Source of the DNA: CBDEVH01 sp965243565
Lineage (GTDB): Bacteria > Pseudomonadota > Gammaproteobacteria > Tethybacterales > Persebacteraceae
DNA length: 64,000 nt
Reading direction: 5' to 3'
Assembly (NCBI GenBank): GCA_965243565.1
Contig: OZ251571.1
Span: forward strand, 930,001 to 994,000
Part shown: one piece after another, positions 1-7,833 of the stretch
Layout: each line of letters begins with the position of its first letter
Numbering within the stretch: the stretch's first letter is position 1
Program-made: the position numbers and the translations under genes
Notes under the pieces: model-generated
What the model saw: the letters and a program-made list of their open reading frames with translations, nothing else
Told to the model about the DNA's origin: nothing
The model's database searches: none

Positions 1-636
1 ATGGTCTGCCGCCGCCTGATGGTCTATCTCCATATGATGGTCTGCCTCCGCCTGATGGTCTATCTCCATATGATGGTCTGCCACCGCCTGATGGTCTATC
101 TCCATAAGATGGTCTGCCTCCGCCTGATGGTCTGCCACCGCCTGATGGTCTATCTCCATAAGATGGTCTGCCGCCGCCTGATGGTCTATCTCCATATGAT
201 GGTCTGCCGCCGCCTGATGGTCTATCTCCATGAGATGGTCTGCCACCACCTGATGGTCTATCTCCATGAGATGGTCTGCCACCGCCTGATGGTCTATCTC
301 CATAAGATGGTCTGCCACCGCCTGATGGTCTATCTCCATAAGATGGTCTGCCGCCGCCTGATGGTCTATCTCCATATGATGGTCTGCCACCGCCTGATGG
401 TCTATCTCCATAAGATGGTCTGCCGCCGCCTGATGGTCTATCTCCATGAGATGGTCTGCCACCGCCTGATGGTCTATCTCCATAAGATGGTCTGCCGCCG
501 CCTGATGGTCTATCTCCATAAGATGGTCTGCCACCGCCTGATGGTCTATCTCCATATGATGGTCTGCCACCGCCTGATGGTCTATCTCCATATGATGGTC
601 TGCCACCACCTGATGGTCTATCTCCAAATGGTGGTC
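1..636. repeat. 36-bp coding tandem repeat, about 17 copies
   Basis: A 36-bp unit made of two related 18-bp halves (plus-strand halves atggtctatctccataag and atggtctgccaccgcctg) repeats from the left edge to about 636. Variation is mostly in the last codon of the first half (ATG/AAG/GAG on the plus strand) and at the Gly codons. One extra 18-bp half unit lies near 127-144. All changes keep multiples of three, which fits selection on the minus-strand protein frame. Confidence 0.95.
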
Positions 637-790
637 TGCCGAATCTTGGTCTGTCGCCTGATGAGGCTTTGTCAAAGTCGCTGCGCGGTCTATCGCTTGT
701 TTTGTTGTGTCGTGAGGAATCGTTAGATGTATTTTTTACGTCGGCAGAATTGGTTGATTGAGATTTTGTCTCGTCTTTTTGTGGTGTCAT
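1..790 (-). CDS. RluB-like pseudouridine synthase, N-terminal repeat region (partial)
   Basis: The minus-strand frame from an ATG at 790 is open to the left edge of the window, so only the N-terminus (about 263 residues) is visible. After a polar leader of about 40 residues it enters a tandem array of a 12-residue unit, roughly YGDRPSGGGRPS, encoded by a 36-bp repeat; I count 17 copies plus one extra 18-bp half unit, and the array is still running at position 1. No catalytic domain is visible. The call rests on position: scpA-scpB-rluB is a common gammaproteobacterial order, and RluB proteins often carry Arg/Gly/Pro-rich basic tails or extensions. Such Arg/Gly repeats usually bind RNA. It starts 54 bp after scpB in the same direction. 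It could be another RNA-binding protein; the domain beyond the left edge would decide. The plus-strand ORF over the same bases is only a shadow of the repeat. Confidence 0.6.
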   Translation of the reverse strand, partial: MTPQKDETKSQSTNSADVKNTSNDSSRHNKTSDRPRSDFDKASSGDRPRFGRPPFGDRPSGGGRPSYGDRPSGGGRPSYGDRPSGGGRPSYGDRPSGGGRPSYGDRPSGGGRPSHGDRPSGGGRPSYGDRPSGGGRPSYGDRPSGGGRPSYGDRPSGGGRPSYGDRPSGGGRPSHGDRPSGGGRPSHGDRPSGGGRPSYGDRPSGGGRPSYGDRPSGGGRPSGGGRPSYGDRPSGGGRPSYGDRPSGGGRPSYGDRPSGGGRP

Positions 791-844
791 TATTGTGTTT
801 CGGTTAGGTGAGAGGTGCTACATAAAGCAATGAATAAGTGTTTT

Positions 845-1414
845 TCATTCTGCTACGGTAGTGTTTGTGTTTTCGTTAATGATGTCATCTAGGTTTTCTA
901 GCGTGGGTAGTTCGTCAAATGATATTAACCCTAGATCATCTAATAGTGTTTTTGTTGTTGCGTATAGTGTTGGTCTTCCCGGCGTTGGTTTTTGCCCGAC
1001 TGCCTCGATCCAATGGAGCTCTTCTAAAAAGCTAATTTGTGAGTTAGAAACGGCAATGCCGCGTAGTTTTTCTATATCGCCGCGCGTAACGGGCTGTTGA
1101 TAGATGATGATTGAGAGGACTTCGAGCATAGAGCGAGAGAATTTAGGCGGGCGTTGTGGGTTTAATCGCCTTAAGTATGGCTGGTAATCGGCATGGCTGA
1201 TTAATTGATATCCCCCTGCACTTTCGATTAATTTAAAAGCCCTGTTTTGCCATGTTGTTTGTAAATTTTTAATCGCTTGGCGTATGTTGTCATTATCTAT
1301 ATCTTCGTCATCAATAATCTTTTTAAAGGAGTTTATGGTTAATGGTTCATTGGCAACCAATAAACTTAGTTCAATAACGTTTTCAATTAAGCTGAGGTTG
1401 GGTTTTTCGCTCAT
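845..1414 (-). CDS. scpB: Segregation and condensation protein B
   Basis: ScpB is the winged-helix partner of the SMC-ScpA complex that compacts and separates chromosomes. The 189-residue product has the usual length, the conserved stretch RSMLEVLSIIIYQQPVTRG at about residues 94-112 and the motif GRPTLYATT at 146-154. Its ATG overlaps the scpA stop by four bases (ATGA), which indicates translational coupling. An acidic Asn/Asp-rich tail follows the second winged helix, as in other family members. Identification is secure. Confidence 0.95.
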   Translation of the reverse strand: MSEKPNLSLIENVIELSLLVANEPLTINSFKKIIDDEDIDNDNIRQAIKNLQTTWQNRAFKLIESAGGYQLISHADYQPYLRRLNPQRPPKFSRSMLEVLSIIIYQQPVTRGDIEKLRGIAVSNSQISFLEELHWIEAVGQKPTPGRPTLYATTKTLLDDLGLISFDELPTLENLDDIINENTNTTVAE

Positions 1415-2181
1415 ATATTTTTTTCAGTTGTCTGTTCGATTATTAATTCATCGTCATCTTGTTCTTGTTTTAGCACAACCATTTTTTCTAGTTGCATTTG
1501 TAATAACGCCATAAAGGTTATACCACCTTGTTTTGGTTTGACCACTTCAAAAAAAGAAAAAGATCTTTTTTTGGCAAAAAAACGAATTATTTCACTCATA
1601 ACAGCACGAATGCTGATGGTTTCAGGAATGACTTTATAATTTTCATTGGCTTTTAATCGCGCCATTAAGCTGGCAAATGCATTGCTAATTTGTGATGCAT
1701 TAATAACAGGTTTTTGCACTGTTAGTGGAATTTCGACAGAAACCAATGGCGATGTAAAATCTCTACTTCGGCGTGATAGTTGGTCAAATGAGGCAGATAC
1801 GGTTTTGATGCGTTCGTATTCTAATAGTTGTCTAACCAAATCAGCCCTAGGATCGTTTTCGTCTTCGTCTTCGATGACAATGCGAGGTAACAACATTTTG
1901 GTTTTTATTTCGATTAAAAGAGCGGACATAGACAAATAATCAGCAACGGTTTCCATATCGCTATGTAATATTTCTTCCATATAGGCAATGTATTGTTTAC
2001 AAAGTGCTGTCATGGGGATATCAAGAACATCAAATTTATGTTTTCTAACCAAATATAACAATAAATCCAACGGACCTTCAAACATCTGTAATTGGACTCT
2101 TAGTGCTTTTGGAGGTAAGTAAAGTGCAGAGGGGAGTTCGTTTAAAATTTCGCCCTGAACACGAATAATAGAATCTGACAT
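1411..2181 (-). CDS. scpA: Segregation and condensation protein A
   Basis: ScpA is the kleisin subunit that bridges the SMC heads. The 256-residue protein carries the family hallmark FEGPLDLLLYLV at residues 34-45, followed by helical segments and a C-terminal part ending in an acidic tail. Its ATG overlaps the trpS stop by one base (TAATG) and its 3' end overlaps scpB by four bases, so trpS-scpA-scpB are very likely co-translated. Length and motif are typical. Confidence 0.95.
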   Translation of the reverse strand: MSDSIIRVQGEILNELPSALYLPPKALRVQLQMFEGPLDLLLYLVRKHKFDVLDIPMTALCKQYIAYMEEILHSDMETVADYLSMSALLIEIKTKMLLPRIVIEDEDENDPRADLVRQLLEYERIKTVSASFDQLSRRSRDFTSPLVSVEIPLTVQKPVINASQISNAFASLMARLKANENYKVIPETISIRAVMSEIIRFFAKKRSFSFFEVVKPKQGGITFMALLQMQLEKMVVLKQEQDDDELIIEQTTEKNI

Positions 2182-3365
2182 TAGTTTTTTATTTTCATAG
2201 CATCACGTACATTTCCCAATGTAATCTGTGCTTCGATGCGGGCGTTTATCGCCCCTTGATGAAGAATATCTTCGACGATTCCTTCTTTTGCAAATTCTTG
2301 ACGTTTTTCGGTGAGTGGTTCTAATACGGTGTTTATATTTTGCGTGAGCTTCTTTTTGCAGTCAACACAGCCTATACTTGCTGTGGTGCATCCTTGTTGT
2401 ATCCATTGATGTTCTTCGGCAGAAGAAAATTCCTGATGAAGACTCCAAACTGGACATTTTTCGGGCGTGCCTTTATCGTCTCGTTTTTGACGTGCGGGAT
2501 CAGTTTGCATTCTTGCAACTTTTTTTTGAATGGTTGGAGGGGTATCAAATAGTTCTATTGTATTGTCGTAGGATTTGGACATTTTACGCCCGTCTAAGCC
2601 TAATAAACGTGGCGTACGGGTCAGCAGTGAATCTGGAGCGACTAATATTTCTTGAGCGTCAAAAAGACAATGTCCGCGTAAAATTGATATTTCTTCGGCG
2701 GTTAAAGACAACTTATTAATGGCTTCTAGGACGTTGATAAGTGCCTCTTGCTTGCCGTGTTCGCGATAATTGCGAGTAGCAGTTACGATATCATCTTGTA
2801 AGTCTTGTGATAATTTTTTGAGCGTTATTTTAAGATTTTTTTTGTAACAATCACTTTGACCATAAAAGCGATTAAAACGCCGTGCAACCTCTCGGGTAAA
2901 TTCAACATGGGGCAGTTGGTCTTCACCTACTGGTACAGTATCGGCACGATACGCCATGATGTCGGCACTTTGTAGTAATGGATAACCTAAAAAACCATAG
3001 GTATCTACGTTTTTTTGTAGGTTTTCTTTTTGTTCTTTATAAGTAGGCAATTGCATAAGCCAACTAAGTGGGCATATCATCGATAATAATAAATGCAGTT
3101 CGGCGTGTTCGGGAACATCAGATTGGACGAATAGCACGGCTTTTTTTGGATCGATACCAACTGATAACCAACTAAGTACGATTTCGTGAGAAAGTGTTTT
3201 TAAGTTCTTAGGCGCAGCATAATCAGTGGTTAATGCATGCCAATCTGCAACAAAAAAATAACACTCGTTAGATTTTTGTAATTTTTTCCAGTTATTAAGG
3301 ACACCACATAAATGACCAATATGTAGGGATCCGGTAGGACGCATCCCCGATAAAATTCGTTTCAT
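2181..3365 (-). CDS. trpS: Tryptophanyl-tRNA synthetase
   Basis: Charges tRNA-Trp with tryptophan. Class I signatures are present: the HIGH box as GSLHIGH at residues 12-18 and KMSKS at 261-265. The protein is 394 residues against about 334 in E. coli; the extra length lies mainly between about residues 170 and 250, just before KMSKS, as in the long form of bacterial TrpRS. A Cys pair (CVDC) occurs near the C-terminus. The start overlaps the upstream yciO stop by one base and the stop overlaps scpA by one base, placing it inside a tightly packed operon. Confidence 0.95.
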   Translation of the reverse strand: MKRILSGMRPTGSLHIGHLCGVLNNWKKLQKSNECYFFVADWHALTTDYAAPKNLKTLSHEIVLSWLSVGIDPKKAVLFVQSDVPEHAELHLLLSMICPLSWLMQLPTYKEQKENLQKNVDTYGFLGYPLLQSADIMAYRADTVPVGEDQLPHVEFTREVARRFNRFYGQSDCYKKNLKITLKKLSQDLQDDIVTATRNYREHGKQEALINVLEAINKLSLTAEEISILRGHCLFDAQEILVAPDSLLTRTPRLLGLDGRKMSKSYDNTIELFDTPPTIQKKVARMQTDPARQKRDDKGTPEKCPVWSLHQEFSSAEEHQWIQQGCTTASIGCVDCKKKLTQNINTVLEPLTEKRQEFAKEGIVEDILHQGAINARIEAQITLGNVRDAMKIKN

Positions 3366-3982
3366 TATTCCTCTTTATCAACTTCCCCTGCACCCTCACG
3401 AATTAGTAGTGGTGGATTTTCTGTAAAATCTAGTACCGTAGTGGGTTCCATGAGACAAGGACCAGCATCAATAATAAGATCTACCTGTTTATCGAGGGTT
3501 TCTGCCATGTATCTATAATCAAGTGGTTCATCAGCATCTGCTAATTTAAGGGTGGACGTAATAATAGGCTCGCCAATTTCTCGAAGCAACGCTTGTCCTA
3601 TTGGATTGGATAAAATTCTTAGTGCAATGGTGCTACGCTTAGCAGAGGAATACAATGGCTTGCTAACCATTTTAGTGGCTTTTAATACAAACGTATAAGG
3701 TCCCGGTACATGCGATTTTATCAGGCGATAAGATGGGTTATCAATGTGTCCATAATTGCCAATTTGGGCTAGATTTTGACATGACAGCGTAAAAAGATGC
3801 TTGTCATCCAAACCTCGTAATTGGCGAATTTTATCGACAAGATGTACATTTCTTTGCAAACAACCAAAAGCATAATAAGAATCAGTTGGATACACAATTA
3901 GACCGTTTTGAATAAATTCAGCTGCCTTTGAGATGAGTCGATCTTGAGGATTTTGTGGGTGTATATTTAATATAGTTGTCAT
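3365..3982 (-). CDS. yciO: YciO/YrdC/Sua5-family protein
   Basis: A 205-residue YrdC-fold protein, the same length as E. coli YciO. Recognisable family segments are GLIVYPTDSYYAFGC near residues 28-42, KHLFTLSC near 81 and the VPGPYTFVLKAT stretch near 110. The fold belongs to the TsaC/Sua5 group that makes threonylcarbamoyl-adenylate for t6A tRNA modification; the YciO branch itself has only weak or uncertain activity of this type. It sits immediately upstream of trpS with a one-base overlap. The family is certain; the exact reaction is not. Confidence 0.85.
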   Translation of the reverse strand: MTTILNIHPQNPQDRLISKAAEFIQNGLIVYPTDSYYAFGCLQRNVHLVDKIRQLRGLDDKHLFTLSCQNLAQIGNYGHIDNPSYRLIKSHVPGPYTFVLKATKMVSKPLYSSAKRSTIALRILSNPIGQALLREIGEPIITSTLKLADADEPLDYRYMAETLDKQVDLIIDAGPCLMEPTTVLDFTENPPLLIREGAGEVDKEE

Positions 3983-4031
3983 GCTATTACTCCATTTTCA
4001 GATATTTGTCAAAAATAGTTGATACTGACTG

Positions 4032-4217
4032 TTATGAGTTCCTTAAGTGATAATGCATACCGCAATAAGGACAATTTGCTTCTCTGTTGATTTTGTTGAG
4101 GGGTAAAAACACACGCGGGTGTAACTGCCATTGCTCGGAATTTTTTGGGGGACAAAAGACAGGAAGGTCTTCTTCGTCAATAATTAAACTTTTAGCAATG
4201 CCGAATTCGTCCATCAT
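4032..4217 (-). CDS. Zinc-ribbon domain protein (zf-CHCC type)
   Basis: A 61-residue protein with the pattern C-P at about residue 22, H33, and CPYCGMHYHL at the C-terminus, which fits the small zf-CHCC zinc-finger family found next to ilvE in many Gammaproteobacteria. Homologues are related to a mitochondrial complex I accessory subunit, but the bacterial role is unknown. Its ATG overlaps the ilvE stop by four bases (ATGA), so it is probably translated by coupling. A second ATG directly follows the first, leaving the start uncertain by one codon. Confidence 0.85.
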   Translation of the reverse strand: MMDEFGIAKSLIIDEEDLPVFCPPKNSEQWQLHPRVFLPLNKINREANCPYCGMHYHLRNS

Positions 4218-5143
4218 GATTTTTTAACGTAGGTAATCCACTTTTCAGAGTTTTTATTGTTGCCTTTGATTGCATCAAAAAAAGCGGCTTGTAATTGTGT
4301 GGTAATAGGCCCTCGCTTGCCGTCTCCTATTTTGCGGTTATCGACTTCGGCAATGGGGGTAACTTCGGCGGCGGTACCAGTAAAAAATGCTTCGTCAGCA
4401 CAATAGAGTGCATCACGGGTTAGGCTGCGTTCAATGATTTCAAAACCAATGTCGTTGGCAAGGGTAAAAATAGTGTCACGGGTAATACCATTTAAAACAG
4501 ACGTTAGCATCGGTGTATAAATTTTATTATTTGAAATAACAAATAAGTTTTCACCTGCGCCCTCTGCAAGTAAACCATTGACATCCAATAACAATGCTTC
4601 GTCATAGCCGTCATCTGCAGCTTCGGTATGGGACATGACGGAATTAACATAATGACCGCCGATTTTGCCCAAACACATATTGCTGTTAACATGCATACGA
4701 CAAAATGAGGATATTTTGACACGAATACCATTTTTTAAGGCCTCTTCGCCTAAGTAGGTTCCCCATGGCCAAGCAGCTATAATAACGTGAACGGGATTGT
4801 TTGTTGCGGCGATTCCCAATTGATTCGCCCCATAAAACGCCAACGGGCGAATATAACAACTGGTCAGATTATTAGCGATAATAACATCGCTATGTGCTTG
4901 TTCTAGTTCTTCTGGTGAAAAAGGAATCTTCATCCGTAATATATGAGCGGACTGAAAAAATCGTTTATTATGCTCTTTTAAGCGGAAAATCCCCGACCCA
5001 TTAATTGCCTCATAACAGCGTACACCCTCAAAAATACTGGTTCCATAGTTTAGCCCATGGGCAAGTACGTGAACAGTTGCGTCTTTCCACGGCACCAACT
5101 CTCCATCGTACCAAATAAATCCATTTCGCTCGGCAAGTGACAT
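4214..5143 (-). CDS. ilvE: Branched-chain amino acid aminotransferase
   Basis: PLP-dependent fold-type IV aminotransferase that interconverts Val, Leu and Ile with their 2-oxo acids. The 309-residue length is standard. K160 in the motif GKIGGHYVNS is the expected Schiff-base lysine; the EGAGENLFV stretch near residue 195 and the TGTAAEVTP stretch near 255 bind the cofactor phosphate and substrate. It starts 30 bp after the sppA stop and shares its stop with the zinc-ribbon gene start. No other branched-chain biosynthesis gene is adjacent. Confidence 0.95.
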   Translation of the reverse strand: MSLAERNGFIWYDGELVPWKDATVHVLAHGLNYGTSIFEGVRCYEAINGSGIFRLKEHNKRFFQSAHILRMKIPFSPEELEQAHSDVIIANNLTSCYIRPLAFYGANQLGIAATNNPVHVIIAAWPWGTYLGEEALKNGIRVKISSFCRMHVNSNMCLGKIGGHYVNSVMSHTEAADDGYDEALLLDVNGLLAEGAGENLFVISNNKIYTPMLTSVLNGITRDTIFTLANDIGFEIIERSLTRDALYCADEAFFTGTAAEVTPIAEVDNRKIGDGKRGPITTQLQAAFFDAIKGNNKNSEKWITYVKKS

Positions 5144-5173
5144 ATGCTTAAGTATACCAAATCTTCATGGTGC

Positions 5174-6124
5174 TTATTGTAAACGAGGGGTGAAAAAACC
5201 ACTTGACATTAAGCTTGCTGCCGAAAATTCTTTGGCAATTTCGTCAAACCACTTTTTTTCTTGATAAAAGACAACCTCATCGACTCCGATAATATCACGG
5301 GCAACGCCGCCCATGTCATTATAATCATCCGCCAAACCGAGCTGAATGCTATCGATTCCGCTATACACTGCTCCTTCAAAAATTTCGGGTGTGGTGGTGC
5401 TTAAACGGTCACCTCTGCCCTCTTTTACGGCACTTATAAAAACACCATGTATATCTTTGACCAATGATCGAACAACTGCTTTTCCTTCTTCATTTTCTTC
5501 CGAAAAAGGGTCTAGCATATTTTTATTAGTACCAGCAGTAATAACACGCCGCTCAACGCCTAGTTTTTCCATCGTATTGACAAAACCAAAACTCGAAAAA
5601 ATAACACCAATTGAGCCAACCAGACTAGCCTCATCAACAAAAATTTTGTGAGTAGCAGCCGCAATAAAATAACCACCCGAAGCGCAATAATCGCCTGTTA
5701 CAGCGTATATTTTTTTCTCTGGATGTTTTTCACGTAAGCGCATGATTTCTTTATAAATACGGTTTGATTCAACCGCACTGCCGCCAGGGCTATTAATATT
5801 TAAAATAATACCTTTGGCGTTTTCGTTTTTAAAGGCTTGTCGCAAAAAGTGATTGATGGAGTGCGATGAATTTGGACCATTCGCCTCGATGGTGCCGTTA
5901 ATATTGATAACTGCCGCAAATCCATCACCATCACCATCACCACCTTCGACCGCATCATCTAAATAGGCAGAGTTTAATGAAATTACGGTAATGGTAACAA
6001 TATAAACAATAAAGAATAATTTAAAGAAAATGCCCCAACGGCGTTTTATCCGCTGTTCGTTAAGCGCTGATGTTGCTAACTGCGCAATGAGTTTTTTTTC
6101 AAAATTATCGTTATCTTCTGTCAT
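5174..6124 (-). CDS. sppA: Signal peptide peptidase SppA, short form
   Basis: Membrane-bound S49 serine protease that degrades cleaved signal peptides. The start at 6124 is preferred because GGAGG lies about 10 bases upstream, inside the end of moaD; a longer open frame to 6280 would overlap most of moaD. The 316-residue product has one membrane helix at about 33-51, an acidic Gly/Asp linker, the INSPGGS motif at 110-116, the nucleophile S149 in CASGGYFIA and the general base candidate K201. This is the single-domain form, like Bacillus SppA, rather than the 67-kDa E. coli form. Confidence 0.92.
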   Translation of the reverse strand: MTEDNDNFEKKLIAQLATSALNEQRIKRRWGIFFKLFFIVYIVTITVISLNSAYLDDAVEGGDGDGDGFAAVININGTIEANGPNSSHSINHFLRQAFKNENAKGIILNINSPGGSAVESNRIYKEIMRLREKHPEKKIYAVTGDYCASGGYFIAAATHKIFVDEASLVGSIGVIFSSFGFVNTMEKLGVERRVITAGTNKNMLDPFSEENEEGKAVVRSLVKDIHGVFISAVKEGRGDRLSTTTPEIFEGAVYSGIDSIQLGLADDYNDMGGVARDIIGVDEVVFYQEKKWFDEIAKEFSAASLMSSGFFTPRLQ

Positions 6125-6131
6125 AATTATT

Positions 6132-6392
6132 TTATCCTCCAGTAATTGGTGGGAAAAATGCAACTTCTGCATTATTAGATAACACTGTCGCTTGGTTTGC
6201 CAATTGATGATTAACAGATATTTTAACTGAATTGTCAGATAAAGTATCATGCCATTGTTTGCTTTTTTGTGACAATGCATTAATTAATGTTTGTACAGTC
6301 ACTTGTGCCTTGACGTTGTCGAGCTCAATAGATAGTTCTTCCGAACCGATCTGCTCGCGTACTTTGGCAAAAAATAAAACGCGTATTTTCAT
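6132..6392 (-). CDS. moaD: Molybdopterin synthase small subunit MoaD
   Basis: Ubiquitin-like sulfur carrier that donates sulfur to molybdopterin after its C-terminal glycine is thiocarboxylated. The 86-residue protein ends in the required Gly-Gly (PPITGG) and starts with the typical beta strand KIRVLFFAKVREQIG. No other molybdenum cofactor gene lies in the window, so moaE must be elsewhere or the carrier serves another sulfur transfer. It overlaps the upstream Smr gene by one base and contains the sppA ribosome binding site in its last codons. Confidence 0.9.
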   Translation of the reverse strand: MKIRVLFFAKVREQIGSEELSIELDNVKAQVTVQTLINALSQKSKQWHDTLSDNSVKISVNHQLANQATVLSNNAEVAFFPPITGG

Positions 6393-6883
6393 TAGAACCT
6401 TCTATTATTACGTAATCGCACTAATACAGCCCCATTGTTTTTTAAAGGTTCGCAATAAGCCTTTACAATAGCCGTCTTCATTAACCAATTGCGTACTGTG
6501 TTTTTTAGTACGCCCCCATCTTTCCCAGAATGCGCACCGCGACCATGGATAATTTCGACACCTGTAAAATGTTGGTCAGAAACATTACATAAAAAATTGT
6601 TAAGCGCGGTGTGTGCTTCTACCACTGTTTTCCCATGTAAATCTAGGGTAGCCTCAATAGCAGATCTTCTTAATTCTTTATAAACGCTTTCGTTTAGACC
6701 ATTAATTTTATATTTATCAGGTGCTGTAGTATCGTCTAATTCCCAACTCGAATCGCGTAGTGGTGGTAATAATGAATTAATATTGTTATTGGCTTGTGAT
6801 TTTAGTTCGTTGCCTTTAACCAATTGATTTAAATTGCCATTGCTGTTTTGCATCAGACTATTGAATGTCTCTTCGTCACTCAT
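6392..6883 (-). CDS. Smr-domain protein
   Basis: A 163-residue protein with a C-terminal Smr (small MutS-related) domain: LDLHGKTVVEAH at residues 80-91 and the HGRGAHSG loop at 113-120. The first 70 residues are polar and probably disordered. Stand-alone Smr proteins nick nucleic acids; some bind collided ribosomes or branched DNA. The ATG shares a base with the trxB stop (TAATG) and its end overlaps moaD. The family is certain, the substrate is not. E. coli paralogues are called SmrA and SmrB; I cannot say which is closer. Confidence 0.88.
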   Translation of the reverse strand: MSDEETFNSLMQNSNGNLNQLVKGNELKSQANNNINSLLPPLRDSSWELDDTTAPDKYKINGLNESVYKELRRSAIEATLDLHGKTVVEAHTALNNFLCNVSDQHFTGVEIIHGRGAHSGKDGGVLKNTVRNWLMKTAIVKAYCEPLKNNGAVLVRLRNNRRF

Positions 6884-7812
6884 TACAGATTTTCCAGATA
6901 CTTTTTAACGTCCAATGCCGCCATACAACCGGATGCCGAGCTGGTTACGGCTTGACGATAAACGCTGTCTTGGACATCACCAGCGGCGAATATTCCATTA
7001 ACCGATGTTGCAGTTGCCATGCCTTGATGTCCACCTTTGGTGAGAATATAGTCATTGCTCATGTCAACGATGTTTTTAAATAAGGAGGTATTGGGTGAAT
7101 GCCCAATCGCAATAAAAACCCCATCGACAATAATGTCTTGTAGCCTGTCTTTTTGATTAACGCGAATGCCGGTAACGCCGGAATCATTGCCTACTATTTC
7201 ATCAACTGTAGAAGATAACTGTAACTGAATTTTTCCTTTTTTTACTTTTTCGTAAAGGTGATCTTGCAATATTTTTTCGGCACGAAAAGTCTCTCGACGA
7301 TGAATTAACGTGACAGAACTGGCTATATTAGATAAATACAATGCTTCCTCGACTGCTGTATTACCACCACCAACCACAGCAACGGGCTTGTTTTTGTAGA
7401 AAAAACCATCACAAGTAGCACAAGCAGACACACCTCGCCCCATAAAAGCTTCTTCAGAAGGCAACCCTATATATTTAGCGGTTGCACCAGTGGCAACAAT
7501 GAGTGATCGGCATTGGTATTGACCGCTATCACCGATTAAGTCAAAGCTATTTTCTTCAATGGAGACAGATGCAATATGATCGTAAATAACCTTTGTTTCA
7601 AAGCGTTCGGCATGTTCCTGAAAACGTGTCATTAAGTCATTTCCCAATACGCCTTTTGCATCCGCCGGCCAATTATCGACATCGGTGGTGGTCGTTAATT
7701 GTCCTCCAGGTTGTATGCCAGTGATAACCACAGGCGATAGCCCAGCTCTGGCAGCATATACAGCGGCTGTCCAGCCAGCAGGTCCAGAACCTAATATTAT
7801 TACATCATTCAT
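6883..7812 (-). CDS. trxB: Thioredoxin reductase
   Basis: NADPH-dependent FAD enzyme that reduces thioredoxin in the cytoplasm. The 309-residue protein shows the FAD dinucleotide motif GSGPAG at 8-13, the redox pair C131-C134 in CATCDG, the NADPH motif GGGNTA at 148-153 and the C-terminal FAD contact GIFAAGDV. It lies downstream of trxA and rho, so the thioredoxin pair is encoded within one cluster. Confidence 0.97.
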   Translation of the reverse strand: MNDVIILGSGPAGWTAAVYAARAGLSPVVITGIQPGGQLTTTTDVDNWPADAKGVLGNDLMTRFQEHAERFETKVIYDHIASVSIEENSFDLIGDSGQYQCRSLIVATGATAKYIGLPSEEAFMGRGVSACATCDGFFYKNKPVAVVGGGNTAVEEALYLSNIASSVTLIHRRETFRAEKILQDHLYEKVKKGKIQLQLSSTVDEIVGNDSGVTGIRVNQKDRLQDIIVDGVFIAIGHSPNTSLFKNIVDMSNDYILTKGGHQGMATATSVNGIFAAGDVQDSVYRQAVTSSASGCMAALDVKKYLENL

Positions 7813-7833
7813 ACAAACAACTATTTGTAATTA

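Noticed and set aside
1..640. CRISPR array
   Set aside because: The repeat has no unique spacers; units are contiguous 36-bp copies and keep a reading frame.
1..726. A plus-strand 241-residue ORF made of MVCxRLMVYLH repeats
   Set aside because: It is the antisense of a repeat whose minus-strand frame gives a sensible Gly/Arg/Pro protein in a known gene order; a Met/Val/Cys/Leu repeat protein is far less plausible.
5174..6280. A longer SppA starting at 6280
   Set aside because: The first 52 residues overlap moaD and lack similarity; the ATG at 6124 has GGAGG at the right distance.
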